In this document: positions 18,128 to 26,465 of the stretch, in pieces
Position numbering within the stretch: position 1 is the stretch's first letter
Layout: every line of letters begins with the position of its first letter
NCBI RefSeq assembly: GCF_037414475.1
Contig: NZ_CP147913.1
Span: 4,621,001 to 4,685,000 of the forward strand
Reading direction: 5' to 3'
DNA length: 64,000 nucleotides
Origin: Myxococcus stipitatus
GTDB taxonomy: Bacteria; Myxococcota; Myxococcia; Myxococcales; Myxococcaceae
The notes under the pieces: generated by a model
What the model was told of the DNA's origin: nothing
What the model saw: only the letters and a program-made list of their open reading frames with translations
The model's database searches: none
Made by a program: the position numbers and the translations under genes

Positions 18128-18159
18128 CGACGGAAATTCCGCGAGAAACAATTCCGTCG
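18128..18159 (+). promoter_or_regulatory. Inverted repeat ahead of the 18240 gene
   Basis: CGACGGAAATT (18128-18138) pairs with AATTCCGTCG (18150-18159) apart from one bulged A, with an 11-base spacer. It is 80 bases upstream of the next start in an unusually AT-rich stretch, so an operator or leader hairpin is more likely than a terminator. The following 70 bases are pyrimidine-rich. Confidence 0.4.
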
Positions 18160-18239
18160 GTCTGCCGAGAATCACTTCGAGTCTCTTCTTCGCCCAAATT
18201 CCCCCGCCTTCCTCCACTCTTCCTTCTCAAGGTGCCGCT

Positions 18240-18698
18240 ATGCTCTCGTTCCTCAAGAACAACCCGCTTACCAACCTGATCAAGAAGCCGCTGGAGATCG
18301 TCGGCAAGGCCGCCGAGGCGGTCAGCAAGGTTGCCGGTGGCATCGCGAACATCGGCCAGAAGGCGCTGAGCTTCCTGAACAAGCCGGCCAGCGAGGCCAT
18401 CGCGCCGATCACCAACAAGATCAGCGAGCAGGTCAAGAAGATCCCCTTCCTGGGCAAGTTCCTGGCCCCGGTGGTCGAGGGTCTGATGAAGCAGGGCGCG
18501 ACGGCGCTGCTCGGCTCGGGCCCCATCGGCGGCATCGGCGCGATGGCGCAGATCACCTCCAAGGTGTCCGACCTGACCAACCTGGCGCAGGGTGTTCGCA
18601 CGGCGGCTGACAAGGTCGGCGCCTTCGCCAACAACCCGCTGGGCCAGATGAACCTCCAGAACATCATGGCGCACCAGCACGCGGCGCTCATCCGCTAG
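18240..18698 (+). CDS. Small amphipathic protein, unknown
   Basis: 152 residues with no known family. It alternates short amphipathic helices (NLIKKPLEIVGKAAEAVSKV, QVKKIPFLGKFLAPVVEGL) with Gly/Ala-rich stretches such as GSGPIGGIGAMA. There is no classical signal peptide; the mix of Lys and small hydrophobic residues resembles surface-active or pore-associated proteins. Third codon positions are strongly C/G and the AAGGTG ribosome binding site sits before the ATG, suggesting high expression. It has its own upstream inverted repeat and is followed by an unusual array of terminator repeats, consistent with a strongly transcribed gene. Confidence 0.72.
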   Translation: MLSFLKNNPLTNLIKKPLEIVGKAAEAVSKVAGGIANIGQKALSFLNKPASEAIAPITNKISEQVKKIPFLGKFLAPVVEGLMKQGATALLGSGPIGGIGAMAQITSKVSDLTNLAQGVRTAADKVGAFANNPLGQMNLQNIMAHQHAALIR

Positions 18699-18736
18699 TT
18701 CCTCGCGCCCCAGGGCGCGGCGGTACGGCGAGTCCG

Positions 18737-19045
18737 AAGGCCGGCTTCCCACGAGAGTGGGGCCGGCCTTTTGGCGTTTCTGGGCCCGGCGGAGGGGGCC
18801 GATGCACCGTAAGTGCGGCGAGGCGCGAAGGCCGGCTTCCCACGAGAGTGGGGCTGGCCTTTTGGCGTTTCTGGGGCCGGGCGGAGGGGGCGATGCGCCG
18901 TAAGTGCGGCGAGGCGCGAAGGCCGGCTTCCCACGAGTGTGGGGCTGGCCTTTTGGCGTTTCTGGGGCTGGGCGGAGGGGGGCGATGCGCCGTAAGTGCG
19001 GCGAGGCGCGAAGGCCAGCTTCCCGCGCGGAGGTCGGCCAGCTGG
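18737..19045 (+). repeat. Tandem array of 91-bp repeats, each containing an intrinsic-terminator hairpin
   Basis: Units begin at 18737, 18828, 18919 and 19011 (periods 91, 91, 92); the fourth is truncated and divergent after about 15 bases. Each of the first three units contains AAGGCCGGC-TT-CCCAC, a four-base loop (GAGA, GAGA, GAGT), then GTGGG-GCYGGCCTT-TT. This is a 14-bp stem with a two-base bulge and a short U run, a convincing intrinsic terminator. The rest of each unit (GGCGTTTCTGGG, GGCGGAGGGGG, CCGTAAGTGCGGCGAGGCGCG) is also conserved. The array begins 39 bp after the stop codon at 18698. Confidence 0.85.
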
Positions 19046-19542
19046 CTCTGCAGATGGTGAGCCTGCGCGAAGGCACCGCGAGGGTGTTGCCCGAGCAGGG
19101 TAGGCGGTGCTGTCCCTTCGGTGCTTCTGGGGCGGCACCGGTCTCGCGGCTGGTGGAGTCGAGTGTCAGCACCGTGAGGGTGCGGCGGAACCCGAAGGTC
19201 GATCTGCCGCGAGTGTGGGCCCTGCCGTTGGGGGCGGGCATCCAACTGCGAGGGAGTGGCGGGCTTTGTGCGGCCGAACCCTTGGGGCTTCTCACTCCCA
19301 CCGTGAGGTTTGTGATCCACTGATGGGGATTGTGAAGGTGCTTCCAGTGAAGCACCCCGGGAGCGCGGCACGCCGCCTCGGGTCGGCGGTTTCAGCATCG
19401 CGAGAGCCCCCGGTTCTCCCGGTGCCTGAGCGAGAGACTGCGCGGATCATGCCGGTGATTGTCGTGCCGTGTGAGGGCATCGGCGGATCACCCGGATGCG
19501 CAAGGGGAGAGTCCAGGCCCCTCGTGAGAGAGGCGGCTCTCT
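19046..19542. other. Gene-free stretch between terminator array and SCO1 gene
   Basis: About 500 bases. Open frames here are shadows with no ribosome binding site or family resemblance. A perfect hairpin GGTGCTTC-CAGT-GAAGCACC (19337-19356) could end transcripts of the SCO1 gene arriving on the minus strand, although it is 187 bases past that stop codon. Nothing else stands out. Confidence 0.55.
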
Positions 19543-20202
19543 TCAACCCTCTTCGCGAACGAGCCGCTTCACATCCCCCAGGAGGCGATCCGTCGAGTCG
19601 CTGTCGGCGCTGTCGTAGTAGCCGCGAATCTGTCCCTTGGAGTCCACGAGGACGAAGTGGGTCCCGTGGAAGATGGAGAGCAGGTCATTCTCATCGGCGC
19701 CGGCCTCGCGCCCCATGCTGACCTTGAAGCCCTGGACGATGGTGTCCTTGAGGATGTCGTAGTCCCCAGTGAGGAAGCTCCAGCGGGTGAAGTTGGCGCC
19801 GTGGAGTTGCCCGTACTCCGCGAGCCGCTCGGGCGTGTCGTACTTCGGGTCGACGGAGAAGGACACGAGCCGGAGGCCGGTGCCGTGCGAGTCGGTGCTC
19901 TGCTGCACGTGCGCCATCTTCCGGGTGAAGGCCGGGCAGACGGTGGGGCAACGGGTGAAGATGAAGTTGGCGATGAAGGGATGCCCGCGAAGCTGAGCGC
20001 TGCCGAAGGGCTGGCCATCCTGCCGGGTGAAGGAGAAGTCCGGGAGCGCGCCGAGCTGGGGCAGGGGCTCGCTGTTCGTGCGCAGGAGGGAGAACCCAGC
20101 CGCCGCGGAGATGCCCAGCGCGATGACGGCGATGCCGGCCCAGAAGCCGGGGCGTTGCGTGAGGCGAGCGGGGGGGAGCGCGACGGAGGACTCAGCGGAC
20201 AT
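19543..20202 (-). CDS. SCO1/SenC family copper chaperone / thiol-disulfide protein
   Basis: 219 residues. An N-terminal membrane anchor (about residues 19-40, WAGIAVIALGISAAAGF) places a thioredoxin-fold domain in the periplasm. The copper/redox motif CPTVCPAF is near residue 86 and the third ligand His lies in GTHFVLVD near residue 178, so all three copper ligands are present. SCO proteins deliver copper to the CuA site of cytochrome c oxidase or act as thiol oxidoreductases. No oxidase genes are adjacent. The ATG at 20202 begins 18 residues before the helix. Confidence 0.93.
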   Translation of the reverse strand: MSAESSVALPPARLTQRPGFWAGIAVIALGISAAAGFSLLRTNSEPLPQLGALPDFSFTRQDGQPFGSAQLRGHPFIANFIFTRCPTVCPAFTRKMAHVQQSTDSHGTGLRLVSFSVDPKYDTPERLAEYGQLHGANFTRWSFLTGDYDILKDTIVQGFKVSMGREAGADENDLLSIFHGTHFVLVDSKGQIRGYYDSADSDSTDRLLGDVKRLVREEG

Positions 20203-20556
20203 GGTCCGGACCTAACGAAAGGTCCGAGAGGGCACAAGCGCCGAGGAAAGGCGCGAGGTCAACTCGCCTACTCGCGAAGTGTAGCCGACATCCGTCCACG
20301 CCCCAGGGCAGGCGGGGCCATGCTCGACCCCAAGGGAGAAAGAGGGCGAGCGCTCGGGCTTGTGGGGATGCGTAACGCCGGGGAATGGCCAGCACGAACC
20401 CGTGCACTCGCCGGGCTGGCATCGCCACATCCGCCTCACGAGATTCCGCGTCCGTGATGCGCGATGCCTCGCACAGCGCCGTGCCGTTACGTGGCTCGGG
20501 TGCGGTGTTGGTGTGTTCGGTGCAGAGGGGCCGGCGGTTCCTTCCGGAGTCAGCCC
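20203..20556. other. Divergent intergenic region
   Basis: 354 bases between SCO1 (minus) and the 20557 gene (plus). The frame of the 20557 gene stays open for about 30 codons upstream, but without a ribosome binding site or family-like sequence. No clear promoter box, dyad or RNA gene is visible. Confidence 0.5.
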
Positions 20557-22014
20557 ATGTCCCGAATCGACTCATCAGGCAGCACGGCCATTCCCCTCGA
20601 CACGGTGCCAGACGCGCCCCCATCCCCTGGTCTGTCGAGTCCTCAGAAGTCCTCCACGACGGCTCCACGCGAGCGCAATGAGGTCCACGCCTACGTCGCG
20701 AACCTCTTTCCAAGCGTGCCGCGCCGCCCCAACGACAATCCCACCCGTGGCACAAGTGGCACGGCGACATTGTCCGCGGGGGAGCTGCTGGCCCTGGGTG
20801 GAAAGCCCCGAGCACGCAGCGGCGAAGTCCCCTCGGAGTCCTTCTCGGAAATCCAATCGCGTCTGACCCGAGGTCTCACGGACTGGTCGGTGAGTGACGC
20901 GGATGTGAAGGCCGTGCACGCGCTGCTCGGACAGCTTCAGCCCGCGGACTACCGCGCCACGCTGGACCAGATGGAGCGCAACGGGCTGCTGAAGACATAC
21001 CTCGCGGAGCAAACGCCCGCGGCCCGCCAGTCCTTCCTGGAACAGGCCGAATCGAAGGGCGTGCTCCAGCGGCTCGCGGGAACACCTGCCTCGGGCCCAC
21101 TGGGGCTTCCCGGCCGGCCCGACTTCTTCCGGGATGACTCGGCGCTCCCCGACTCGCTGCGCCAGGCCGTCGAGTCCCACGCCATCGCGGCGGGGAGGTC
21201 CTTCCATGCGGCGCACGCGGCGTATCTTGGCCGCTACGCGAAGGCCGTCGAGGAGGCGCGGAGCCTGCCCGAGCTGCGCAAGCTGGGGCCTCCCCAGGAG
21301 GCGAAGCTGCCCGACTCGGTGCTGGGCCTCGACCGGAGAGACCCCGCGCGCGAGGACATCGCGGCGCGATGGCGGAGGGAGGTCGGCGCCCCGGGGTCCA
21401 CGAACTGGGTCTACCAGGCCGTCAATGTCCGGCACCGGGAACTCCTCGGAGAGCGGTCCGCAGGCACCTTCGCCCTGAAGGGAAAAGCGGAGGTCAGTCA
21501 CGCCAGCGCCCTGTTGGGAGGTGAAGCGAGGCTCGACTCACGCGGCAAGGTGGACGTGAAGGCCACGACGGGCCTGGAGCTGAAAGGAGGACCCGTGGGA
21601 GTGGAGGTGACCCTCGACTCGAAGGGAGCGGCTCAGACCGAGATGAAGCTGGACTTGGGACTCGTCAAGGTGAGTCAGTCGTCGGACGGAGAGCTGAAGC
21701 TGGCGATGGGCGTGGGCGAGTACGCGGGGAGCTACACCACGCTCAACCTGAAGGAGGCCGAGTTTGGCGGAGGGGTCTTCGCGAAGGTGGAGGCCGGGGT
21801 GAACAAGGGGGAGGTGCGGTTGGGGTACGACCTGAAGGGATTGAAGGCACGCAGCGCGGCCGAGGCGGTCGACCGCCAGCACGTGGGCCTCTTCGATGTT
21901 CCCCCCGAACTGGGGCGAGGGGCCTCCTGGGATTCGCTGACCGAGGCGCGTCGTTCGCGCTACGAGCGCAACGGTTGGAATCGCGAGGAGTGGGCTCGGG
22001 CCCAAGGCCACTGA
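20557..22014 (+). CDS. Unknown protein with helical N-terminal and beta-repeat C-terminal part
   Basis: 485 residues, unrecognised. Residues 1-105 are Ser/Pro/Thr-rich and probably disordered. Residues 110-180 form a helical block (DVKAVHALLGQLQPADYRAT; LLKTYLAEQTPAARQSFLEQ). Residues 300-420 are a striking run of short beta repeats alternating charged and small residues (GKVDVKATTGLELKGGPVGV; GEVRLGYDLKGLK), like a beta-solenoid or porin-like sheet. There is no signal peptide. Such architecture, with a processable front and a beta-rich domain, is seen in secreted effectors and predatory factors, but that is only an inference. The start at ATG 20557 follows GGAGTCAGCCC. Confidence 0.66.
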   Translation: MSRIDSSGSTAIPLDTVPDAPPSPGLSSPQKSSTTAPRERNEVHAYVANLFPSVPRRPNDNPTRGTSGTATLSAGELLALGGKPRARSGEVPSESFSEIQSRLTRGLTDWSVSDADVKAVHALLGQLQPADYRATLDQMERNGLLKTYLAEQTPAARQSFLEQAESKGVLQRLAGTPASGPLGLPGRPDFFRDDSALPDSLRQAVESHAIAAGRSFHAAHAAYLGRYAKAVEEARSLPELRKLGPPQEAKLPDSVLGLDRRDPAREDIAARWRREVGAPGSTNWVYQAVNVRHRELLGERSAGTFALKGKAEVSHASALLGGEARLDSRGKVDVKATTGLELKGGPVGVEVTLDSKGAAQTEMKLDLGLVKVSQSSDGELKLAMGVGEYAGSYTTLNLKEAEFGGGVFAKVEAGVNKGEVRLGYDLKGLKARSAAEAVDRQHVGLFDVPPELGRGASWDSLTEARRSRYERNGWNREEWARAQGH

Positions 22015-22038
22015 GCGGGGCACGAGTCCGTGGCCGGG

Positions 22039-23883
22039 TCAGGAGGACGCGGGAGTTCGAGGCATCTCCACGGTGACGGTGGTGCCCAACCCTGGAGCAC
22101 TCTCCAGGTGGATGTGCCCCCCATGGGCCTCCACCACCTGGCGCGAGAACCACAGCCCCAAGCCGAAGCCACCGTAGTGACGCAAGGGCACCGCGCGGCC
22201 AAAGCGCTGGAAGAGGTGCGCCAGTTGCGCCGCGGGGATGCCGATGCCCCGGTCCTTCACGACCAGCCTCGCGAGGTCGCCGGGGATGCAGGAGACCTCC
22301 ACCTCCACGGGGCGCCCCAGTCCGTACTTCAGTGCATTGGACACCAGGTGCGTCACCATTCCATCGACGCGCGAGTGGTCCCATCGGCCCGGGACGGCAC
22401 CTGGGGCGTGCAGGAAGATGGTGGCGCCCGCGCGCTCGCGCTCCTCGGTGAACCGCGTCAGCACGCCTCGGCACACATCCACCAGGTCCACGGGCTCCGG
22501 GGTGAGGTGCAACCGGCCTTCGGACAGGTGCGCCACTTCCAGGAGCTCGCGGACCAGCCGACCCAGCCGGTCCACCTGCTGCACCGCCAGCGAGGTGCGC
22601 GCCTGCACGTCCTCGTCCACGGACATGCGTCGCAGCCGGGAGAGCTGCAGCTTGAGCGCTGTCAGCGGCGTGTTGAGTTCATGGCTGGCGATGGCGAGGA
22701 ACTCGTCGCGGAGCTGGAGCGCCTGCTGGGTCTGGTGGAAGAGGTGCGCGTTCTGTACGGCGGCGCTGGCCCGCCGGGCGAGCTCCACGGCCAGCGCCAG
22801 GTCCTCGCTCGTGTGGTGGCGGCCGGAGAGGCAGTGTCCCAGGGTCAGCGCCCCCAGCACCCCCTCGGGAGTCTCCAGCGGCACGGACATCCACGAGGTC
22901 GGCGCCAGGGTGCGCAGCAGCGCGAGCTGCTCGGGACCACAGGAGGTGCTCTCAATCCAGAGGGGGTCGATGCTGGGATGGAAGGCGGTCAGCCCGCTGG
23001 CCAACGCGCAGATGGGAGTCCCCGGACGCTCCGGAGGGTGCCAGCGGCTGGCCGCGAGCAGCCCCGAGCACTCCGGAGTGGCGGCGTGAAAGGTGCGGCG
23101 CACCTCATGGTCCGGCCCCAGCACGTCGATGATGCACAGGTCGCCCAGCGTGGGCACCAACCCCAGGGCCACGCCGCGCAGGGTGTGGCCCAGGTCCAGC
23201 GAGGTGGCCAGCATGGCGGTGGCGTGTTGGAGCAGCCCCACGCGCTCCACCTGGCTCCGCTCGGCGGCGAGCAGCCGGGCTCGCTCCAGGGCCATGGTGG
23301 CCTGCTGCGCCAGCATGTCGATGAAGGCGCGCTCCTCCTCCTCGAAGTCGTGGGCGAGCCCCCAGACGAAGATGAGGCAGCCCACCGTCCGTGTCCGGGT
23401 GAACAGAGGCAGACACGCGATGGACATGTCTCCGCTGCTGGGCCGGGTCGCCGCGGCCGTCTCCGGGAAGTGCGTGGCCAGCGTGGCGAAGTCCGCCAGC
23501 CACAGCGGGGCTCCGGTGCGCACGGCCTCGGCCACGGGGACCCGGGCATTCAGGGGCACGTGGGTGAAGGCGGCCTCCACCTCGGGAGGACAGCGCACGG
23601 AGTGGACGAGCTCCAGTGACGTGCCTGGCACATTCATCAAGTACAAGCCCCCGGCCACGGCATCCAGGGTGCGGACGGCCTCCACCACGACGGCGCGAGC
23701 CACGTCCTCGGGGGTGAGGGCTCCGGAGAGGGCCAGGGTGAGGGACTGGAGGCTTCGCATTCGAGCACTGGCCAGCTCGGCGCTGGCGCGGGCTCGGCGG
23801 CTCTCCGCCAGCAACTCCACCCCCGGACCCTGCTCCTCGTCGGACAGGGGCATGCGGAGGCTGACGGACGAATGCTTCTCCAT
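22039..23883 (-). CDS. GAF-domain sensor histidine kinase
   Basis: 614 residues, soluble. Two GAF-like domains (about residues 35-200 and 215-365; ALERARLLAAERSQ marks the linker helix) are followed by HisKA with phospho-acceptor His in ASHELNTPLTALKLQLSRLR and a HATPase with NALKYGLGRPV, DRGIGIPAAQ and GFGLGLWFSRQV. It resembles the 9737 kinase in its C-terminal half (LNTPLTALKLQL versus [12 protein letters not shown]) and so is probably a distant paralog. The start is uncertain: ATG 23883 is chosen, but ATG 23937 and a start at residue 11 (MPLSDEEQ) are possible and none has a strong ribosome binding site. No cognate regulator is adjacent. Confidence 0.87.
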   Translation of the reverse strand: MEKHSSVSLRMPLSDEEQGPGVELLAESRRARASAELASARMRSLQSLTLALSGALTPEDVARAVVVEAVRTLDAVAGGLYLMNVPGTSLELVHSVRCPPEVEAAFTHVPLNARVPVAEAVRTGAPLWLADFATLATHFPETAAATRPSSGDMSIACLPLFTRTRTVGCLIFVWGLAHDFEEEERAFIDMLAQQATMALERARLLAAERSQVERVGLLQHATAMLATSLDLGHTLRGVALGLVPTLGDLCIIDVLGPDHEVRRTFHAATPECSGLLAASRWHPPERPGTPICALASGLTAFHPSIDPLWIESTSCGPEQLALLRTLAPTSWMSVPLETPEGVLGALTLGHCLSGRHHTSEDLALAVELARRASAAVQNAHLFHQTQQALQLRDEFLAIASHELNTPLTALKLQLSRLRRMSVDEDVQARTSLAVQQVDRLGRLVRELLEVAHLSEGRLHLTPEPVDLVDVCRGVLTRFTEERERAGATIFLHAPGAVPGRWDHSRVDGMVTHLVSNALKYGLGRPVEVEVSCIPGDLARLVVKDRGIGIPAAQLAHLFQRFGRAVPLRHYGGFGLGLWFSRQVVEAHGGHIHLESAPGLGTTVTVEMPRTPASS

Positions 23884-24259
23884 GCGCGCGGCCCGACGGC
23901 GCAGGTGACACCCCGAGCCCCTTGCACTGAAACGCATCCGAGGCCGGATTTCCGGCTCCGGCGGAATGAATGTCCTACGCCCGTCAGTCCCGCACGTGCC
24001 CAGTGAACACACGGGCCGAGAACTTCCGACCTGGAGTCCTGAGGAAGGTGGCTGTCGGACAGACAGCCCCGCCCCTCAATCGTCTTCCGCCGCGTGAAGT
24101 GTGGCGGTACCTTCCTTCCCAGAGCCCGGAGTCTCAGCGGCCGAAGTCTTCACTTCTCGCAGGGAACATGCTCCCGGGCGCACCCACGCAGGCAGTCTCC
24201 GAGTGCTTCCTCGCCTCGACATCGCGCTCTCGTTGCGCCTCCTTCTGGGATATCCACCG
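23884..24259. other. Divergent intergenic region between GAF kinase and redox operon
   Basis: 376 bases, or less if the kinase starts upstream at 23937. It must hold the promoter of the b-cytochrome/YceI/Rieske operon, but I cannot point to a convincing -35/-10 or sigma54 pair. Nothing else is seen. Confidence 0.4.
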
Positions 24260-24919
24260 ATGAACCGCTTCGCCGCAGTCCTCGTCATCCTGTCCTTGTT
24301 GTCCACCACCACCGCGCGCGCCCAGAGCAAGGCGCCGCCTTCCTCGGATGCGCCCAAGTCAGCGCCGTCCCTGGAGCCCAAGACGCAAGCGCCGGCGGAA
24401 GAGCCCGGGTTGGACTTCGACCTGCTCGAGCCCGCAGAGGCCGCCGCCGCGTCCCAGGTGGACCCGGAGCTGCAAGCACGCCTGGAGCGGCGCCGCACCA
24501 TGCTCAAGCTGCATCAGGGCCTGGGCTTCGCGCTGGCCGCGGGCCTGGTGACGACGACGGTGCTGGGGCAGTTGCAGTTCAACGACTCGTTCCGCGGCGG
24601 CGGTGATGACCGCACGCTGCTGGGCCTGCACCGGGGCTTCGCCATTGGTACCTCCGCGGTGTTCGCCTCCGTGGGCCTGTTGGGCCTGCTGGCGCCGGAC
24701 CCCTTCGAGAAGGAGGGCTTCCAGTGGGACACCATCACCTTCCACAAAATCTTCATGTCGCTCGCGACGGCGGGGATGCTGGCGCAGGTCATCCTCGGCA
24801 TCATGGCGACGGACCGCTATGGGCGGCTGTCGGAGACGGACCTCGCCACCGCGCACCAGGTCGTCGGCTTCACCACCCTGGGCGCCGTGTCGGCTGGTGT
24901 CTTCACACTGTTCTTCTGA
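24260..24919 (+). CDS. Cytochrome b561-like four-helix membrane protein
   Basis: 219 residues. A signal peptide (1-21, ending ARAQ) is followed by a Pro/Ala/Glu-rich spacer and four membrane helices. Each helix begins with or just after a histidine: His85 (KLHQGLGFALAAG), His124 (GLHRGFAIGTSAV), His162 (FHKIFMSLATAGM) and His199 (AHQVVGFTTLGAV). Four helices with four positioned histidines fit a di-heme b-type cytochrome of the b561 type, which moves electrons across or along the membrane. It heads an operon with YceI (60-bp gap) and a double-Rieske lipoprotein; in E. coli a cytochrome b561 gene (yceJ) likewise precedes yceI. Heme binding is inferred from layout only. Confidence 0.75.
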   Translation: MNRFAAVLVILSLLSTTTARAQSKAPPSSDAPKSAPSLEPKTQAPAEEPGLDFDLLEPAEAAAASQVDPELQARLERRRTMLKLHQGLGFALAAGLVTTTVLGQLQFNDSFRGGGDDRTLLGLHRGFAIGTSAVFASVGLLGLLAPDPFEKEGFQWDTITFHKIFMSLATAGMLAQVILGIMATDRYGRLSETDLATAHQVVGFTTLGAVSAGVFTLFF

Positions 24920-24979
24920 ATCTTCGCGCCCCGGCGCCGTTGGGCTCTGGGGACGGATTCGAGTTTCCTGGAGAGGGAT

Positions 24980-25558
24980 ATGACTGCTCGACGACTCGCG
25001 CTGCTCACCACCATGTTGCTTTCCCTGCCCGTGCTGGCCCAGGGCGGCGCCAAGACGTATGCGCTGAAGAAGGACTCCAGTTCGCTGACGTACAAGCTGC
25101 GGCACCCGGCGCACGAAGTGGTGGGCAAGGCGAAGCCCAGCGATGGCAAGGCCCGGCTGATGGCGGACGGCACGCTGCAGGTGGCGGTGCGCGCCAACAT
25201 CAAGGACTTCGACTCCGGCAATGGCAACCGTGACGCGCACATGATGGAAGTCACGGAGATGGCCAAGTACCCCATCGTCGACTTCAAGGGTGTGGCCAAG
25301 GGCGTGACGATGCCCACGGCCTTCCCCGCGAAGGTGCCGGTGACGCTCAAGGGGAAGCTCATGTTCCATGGGGTGACCCAGGACGTGGAGGTGCCCCTGA
25401 CGGTGGTGTTCAAGTCCGCCACGGAGGCGACGACCGAGGGCGCCTTCGACATCAGCCTGGAGGCGTACAAGGTGGAGCGCCCCTCGCTGCTGATGGTGAA
25501 GGTGGATGACAAGCTGGTGCTCGAGCCCGTGCTGGCCTTCGTGGTGGAGGGCACGTGA
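24980..25558 (+). CDS. YceI-family periplasmic lipocalin-like protein
   Basis: 192 residues with a cleavable signal peptide (1-20, ending VLAQG). The rest matches the YceI beta-barrel: SSSLTYKLRHPAHEVVGKA near the start, NRDAHMMEVTEMAKYPIVDF in the middle (the family's RDxHLxSxxFFDVxxYP region) and the FHGVTQDVEVPLTV block. YceI proteins bind long-chain isoprenoids such as quinone analogues. The ribosome binding site GGAGAGGGAT precedes the ATG. It overlaps the following Rieske gene by 4 bp (GTGA), so the two are translationally coupled. The context suggests it hands a quinone or isoprenoid to the neighbouring redox proteins. Confidence 0.92.
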   Translation: MTARRLALLTTMLLSLPVLAQGGAKTYALKKDSSSLTYKLRHPAHEVVGKAKPSDGKARLMADGTLQVAVRANIKDFDSGNGNRDAHMMEVTEMAKYPIVDFKGVAKGVTMPTAFPAKVPVTLKGKLMFHGVTQDVEVPLTVVFKSATEATTEGAFDISLEAYKVERPSLLMVKVDDKLVLEPVLAFVVEGT

Positions 25559-26361
25559 GCACTTCCCGACGTGGCTTCTTGAAGGGAATGCTGGGGACGG
25601 GCGCGGCGGGTGCGGCGGCGACGGCGCTGCCAGGATGCGCGCCGGATATCGACCCCGCGCCGGTGACGGATGTGTCGGCCAGTGACGCGGGGGTGGTGGA
25701 CCTGCTGGTGCCCCGCTACCCCGACCTGGCGCGGGAGGGTGGAGCGTTGACGGTGCGCGTGGGGGGCGAGAAGACGCCGCTCCTGGTGACGCACACGGGG
25801 CGAGACACGTACTCGGTGCTGTCCTCCATCTGCACGCATGCCGGGTGTCCGCTGGGATTCGACGGGCGCGAGGTCGTGTGCCCGTGCCATCTGTCCAAGT
25901 TCAACGCGGTGGATGGCGCGGTGACGCAGCGGCCGGCCACCGTGGGTTTGCGCAAGTTCGCCTCACGATTCAATCCGGGCACCCAGGTGCTGAGCATCGA
26001 CCTGCGCGCGGGCGAGGGGGGATTCCCCTCGGTGGTGAACGGTGAGGTGCGTCTGCCTTTCGCGCAGTTCCCCACGCTGAAGGACAACGGCAGCGTGGTG
26101 GATGGCGTCCCTGGTGGCTACGGCAAGCGCATCTTCATCTTCAGGCTGCAGGACGGCTCGCTGTCGGCGGTGGACTCCATCTGCACGCATCAAGAGTGCG
26201 AGGTGTCCTCGCGCCCGGAGCAGCTCGACCTCATCTGCTATTGCCACAACTCCACCTTCTCGGCGCAGGGGGACGTGACGAACCCGCCCGCGGTCCTTCC
26301 ACTGAAGAAGTTCACCGTGACGGAGACGGCGGACGCGGTGGTGGTATCGAACGTTCGGTGA
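25555..26361 (+). CDS. Double-Rieske [2Fe-2S] TAT lipoprotein
   Basis: 268 residues. The N-terminus STSRRGFLKGMLGTG is a twin-arginine signal and ATALPGC28 a lipobox, so the folded iron-sulfur protein is probably exported by TAT and lipidated. Two complete Rieske sites follow: site 1 Cys93/His95 and Cys109/His112 with disulfide Cys98/Cys111; site 2 Cys210/His212 and Cys228/His231 with disulfide Cys215/Cys230. Two intact Rieske centres in one chain are unusual. The GTG start at 25555 overlaps the yceI stop codon. With the upstream b-type cytochrome this gives the parts of a minimal quinol-oxidising chain; the electron acceptor is unknown. Confidence 0.9.
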   Translation: MSTSRRGFLKGMLGTGAAGAAATALPGCAPDIDPAPVTDVSASDAGVVDLLVPRYPDLAREGGALTVRVGGEKTPLLVTHTGRDTYSVLSSICTHAGCPLGFDGREVVCPCHLSKFNAVDGAVTQRPATVGLRKFASRFNPGTQVLSIDLRAGEGGFPSVVNGEVRLPFAQFPTLKDNGSVVDGVPGGYGKRIFIFRLQDGSLSAVDSICTHQECEVSSRPEQLDLICYCHNSTFSAQGDVTNPPAVLPLKKFTVTETADAVVVSNVR

Positions 26362-26465
26362 TGACAGGGCCTCACCGTCCAAGTCCTTGACGCTTTCGCA
26401 GGCATTGAGGACGGGGTGGGGCCCTTGTACCCCTCGCGGAATTCAAGCATGGATCTCCAAGAAAG

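Noticed and set aside
18737..19045. CRISPR-like array
   Set aside because: The whole 91-bp unit is conserved, with no variable spacers, and each unit is a terminator hairpin; no cas genes are nearby.
18688..19398. Long open frame on the minus strand across the repeat array, with recurring peptide RNAKRPAPLSWEAG
   Set aside because: The peptide recurs because the 91-bp terminator unit recurs. 91 is not a multiple of 3, so the frame shifts from unit to unit and all three frames look repetitive; no ribosome binding site is present.
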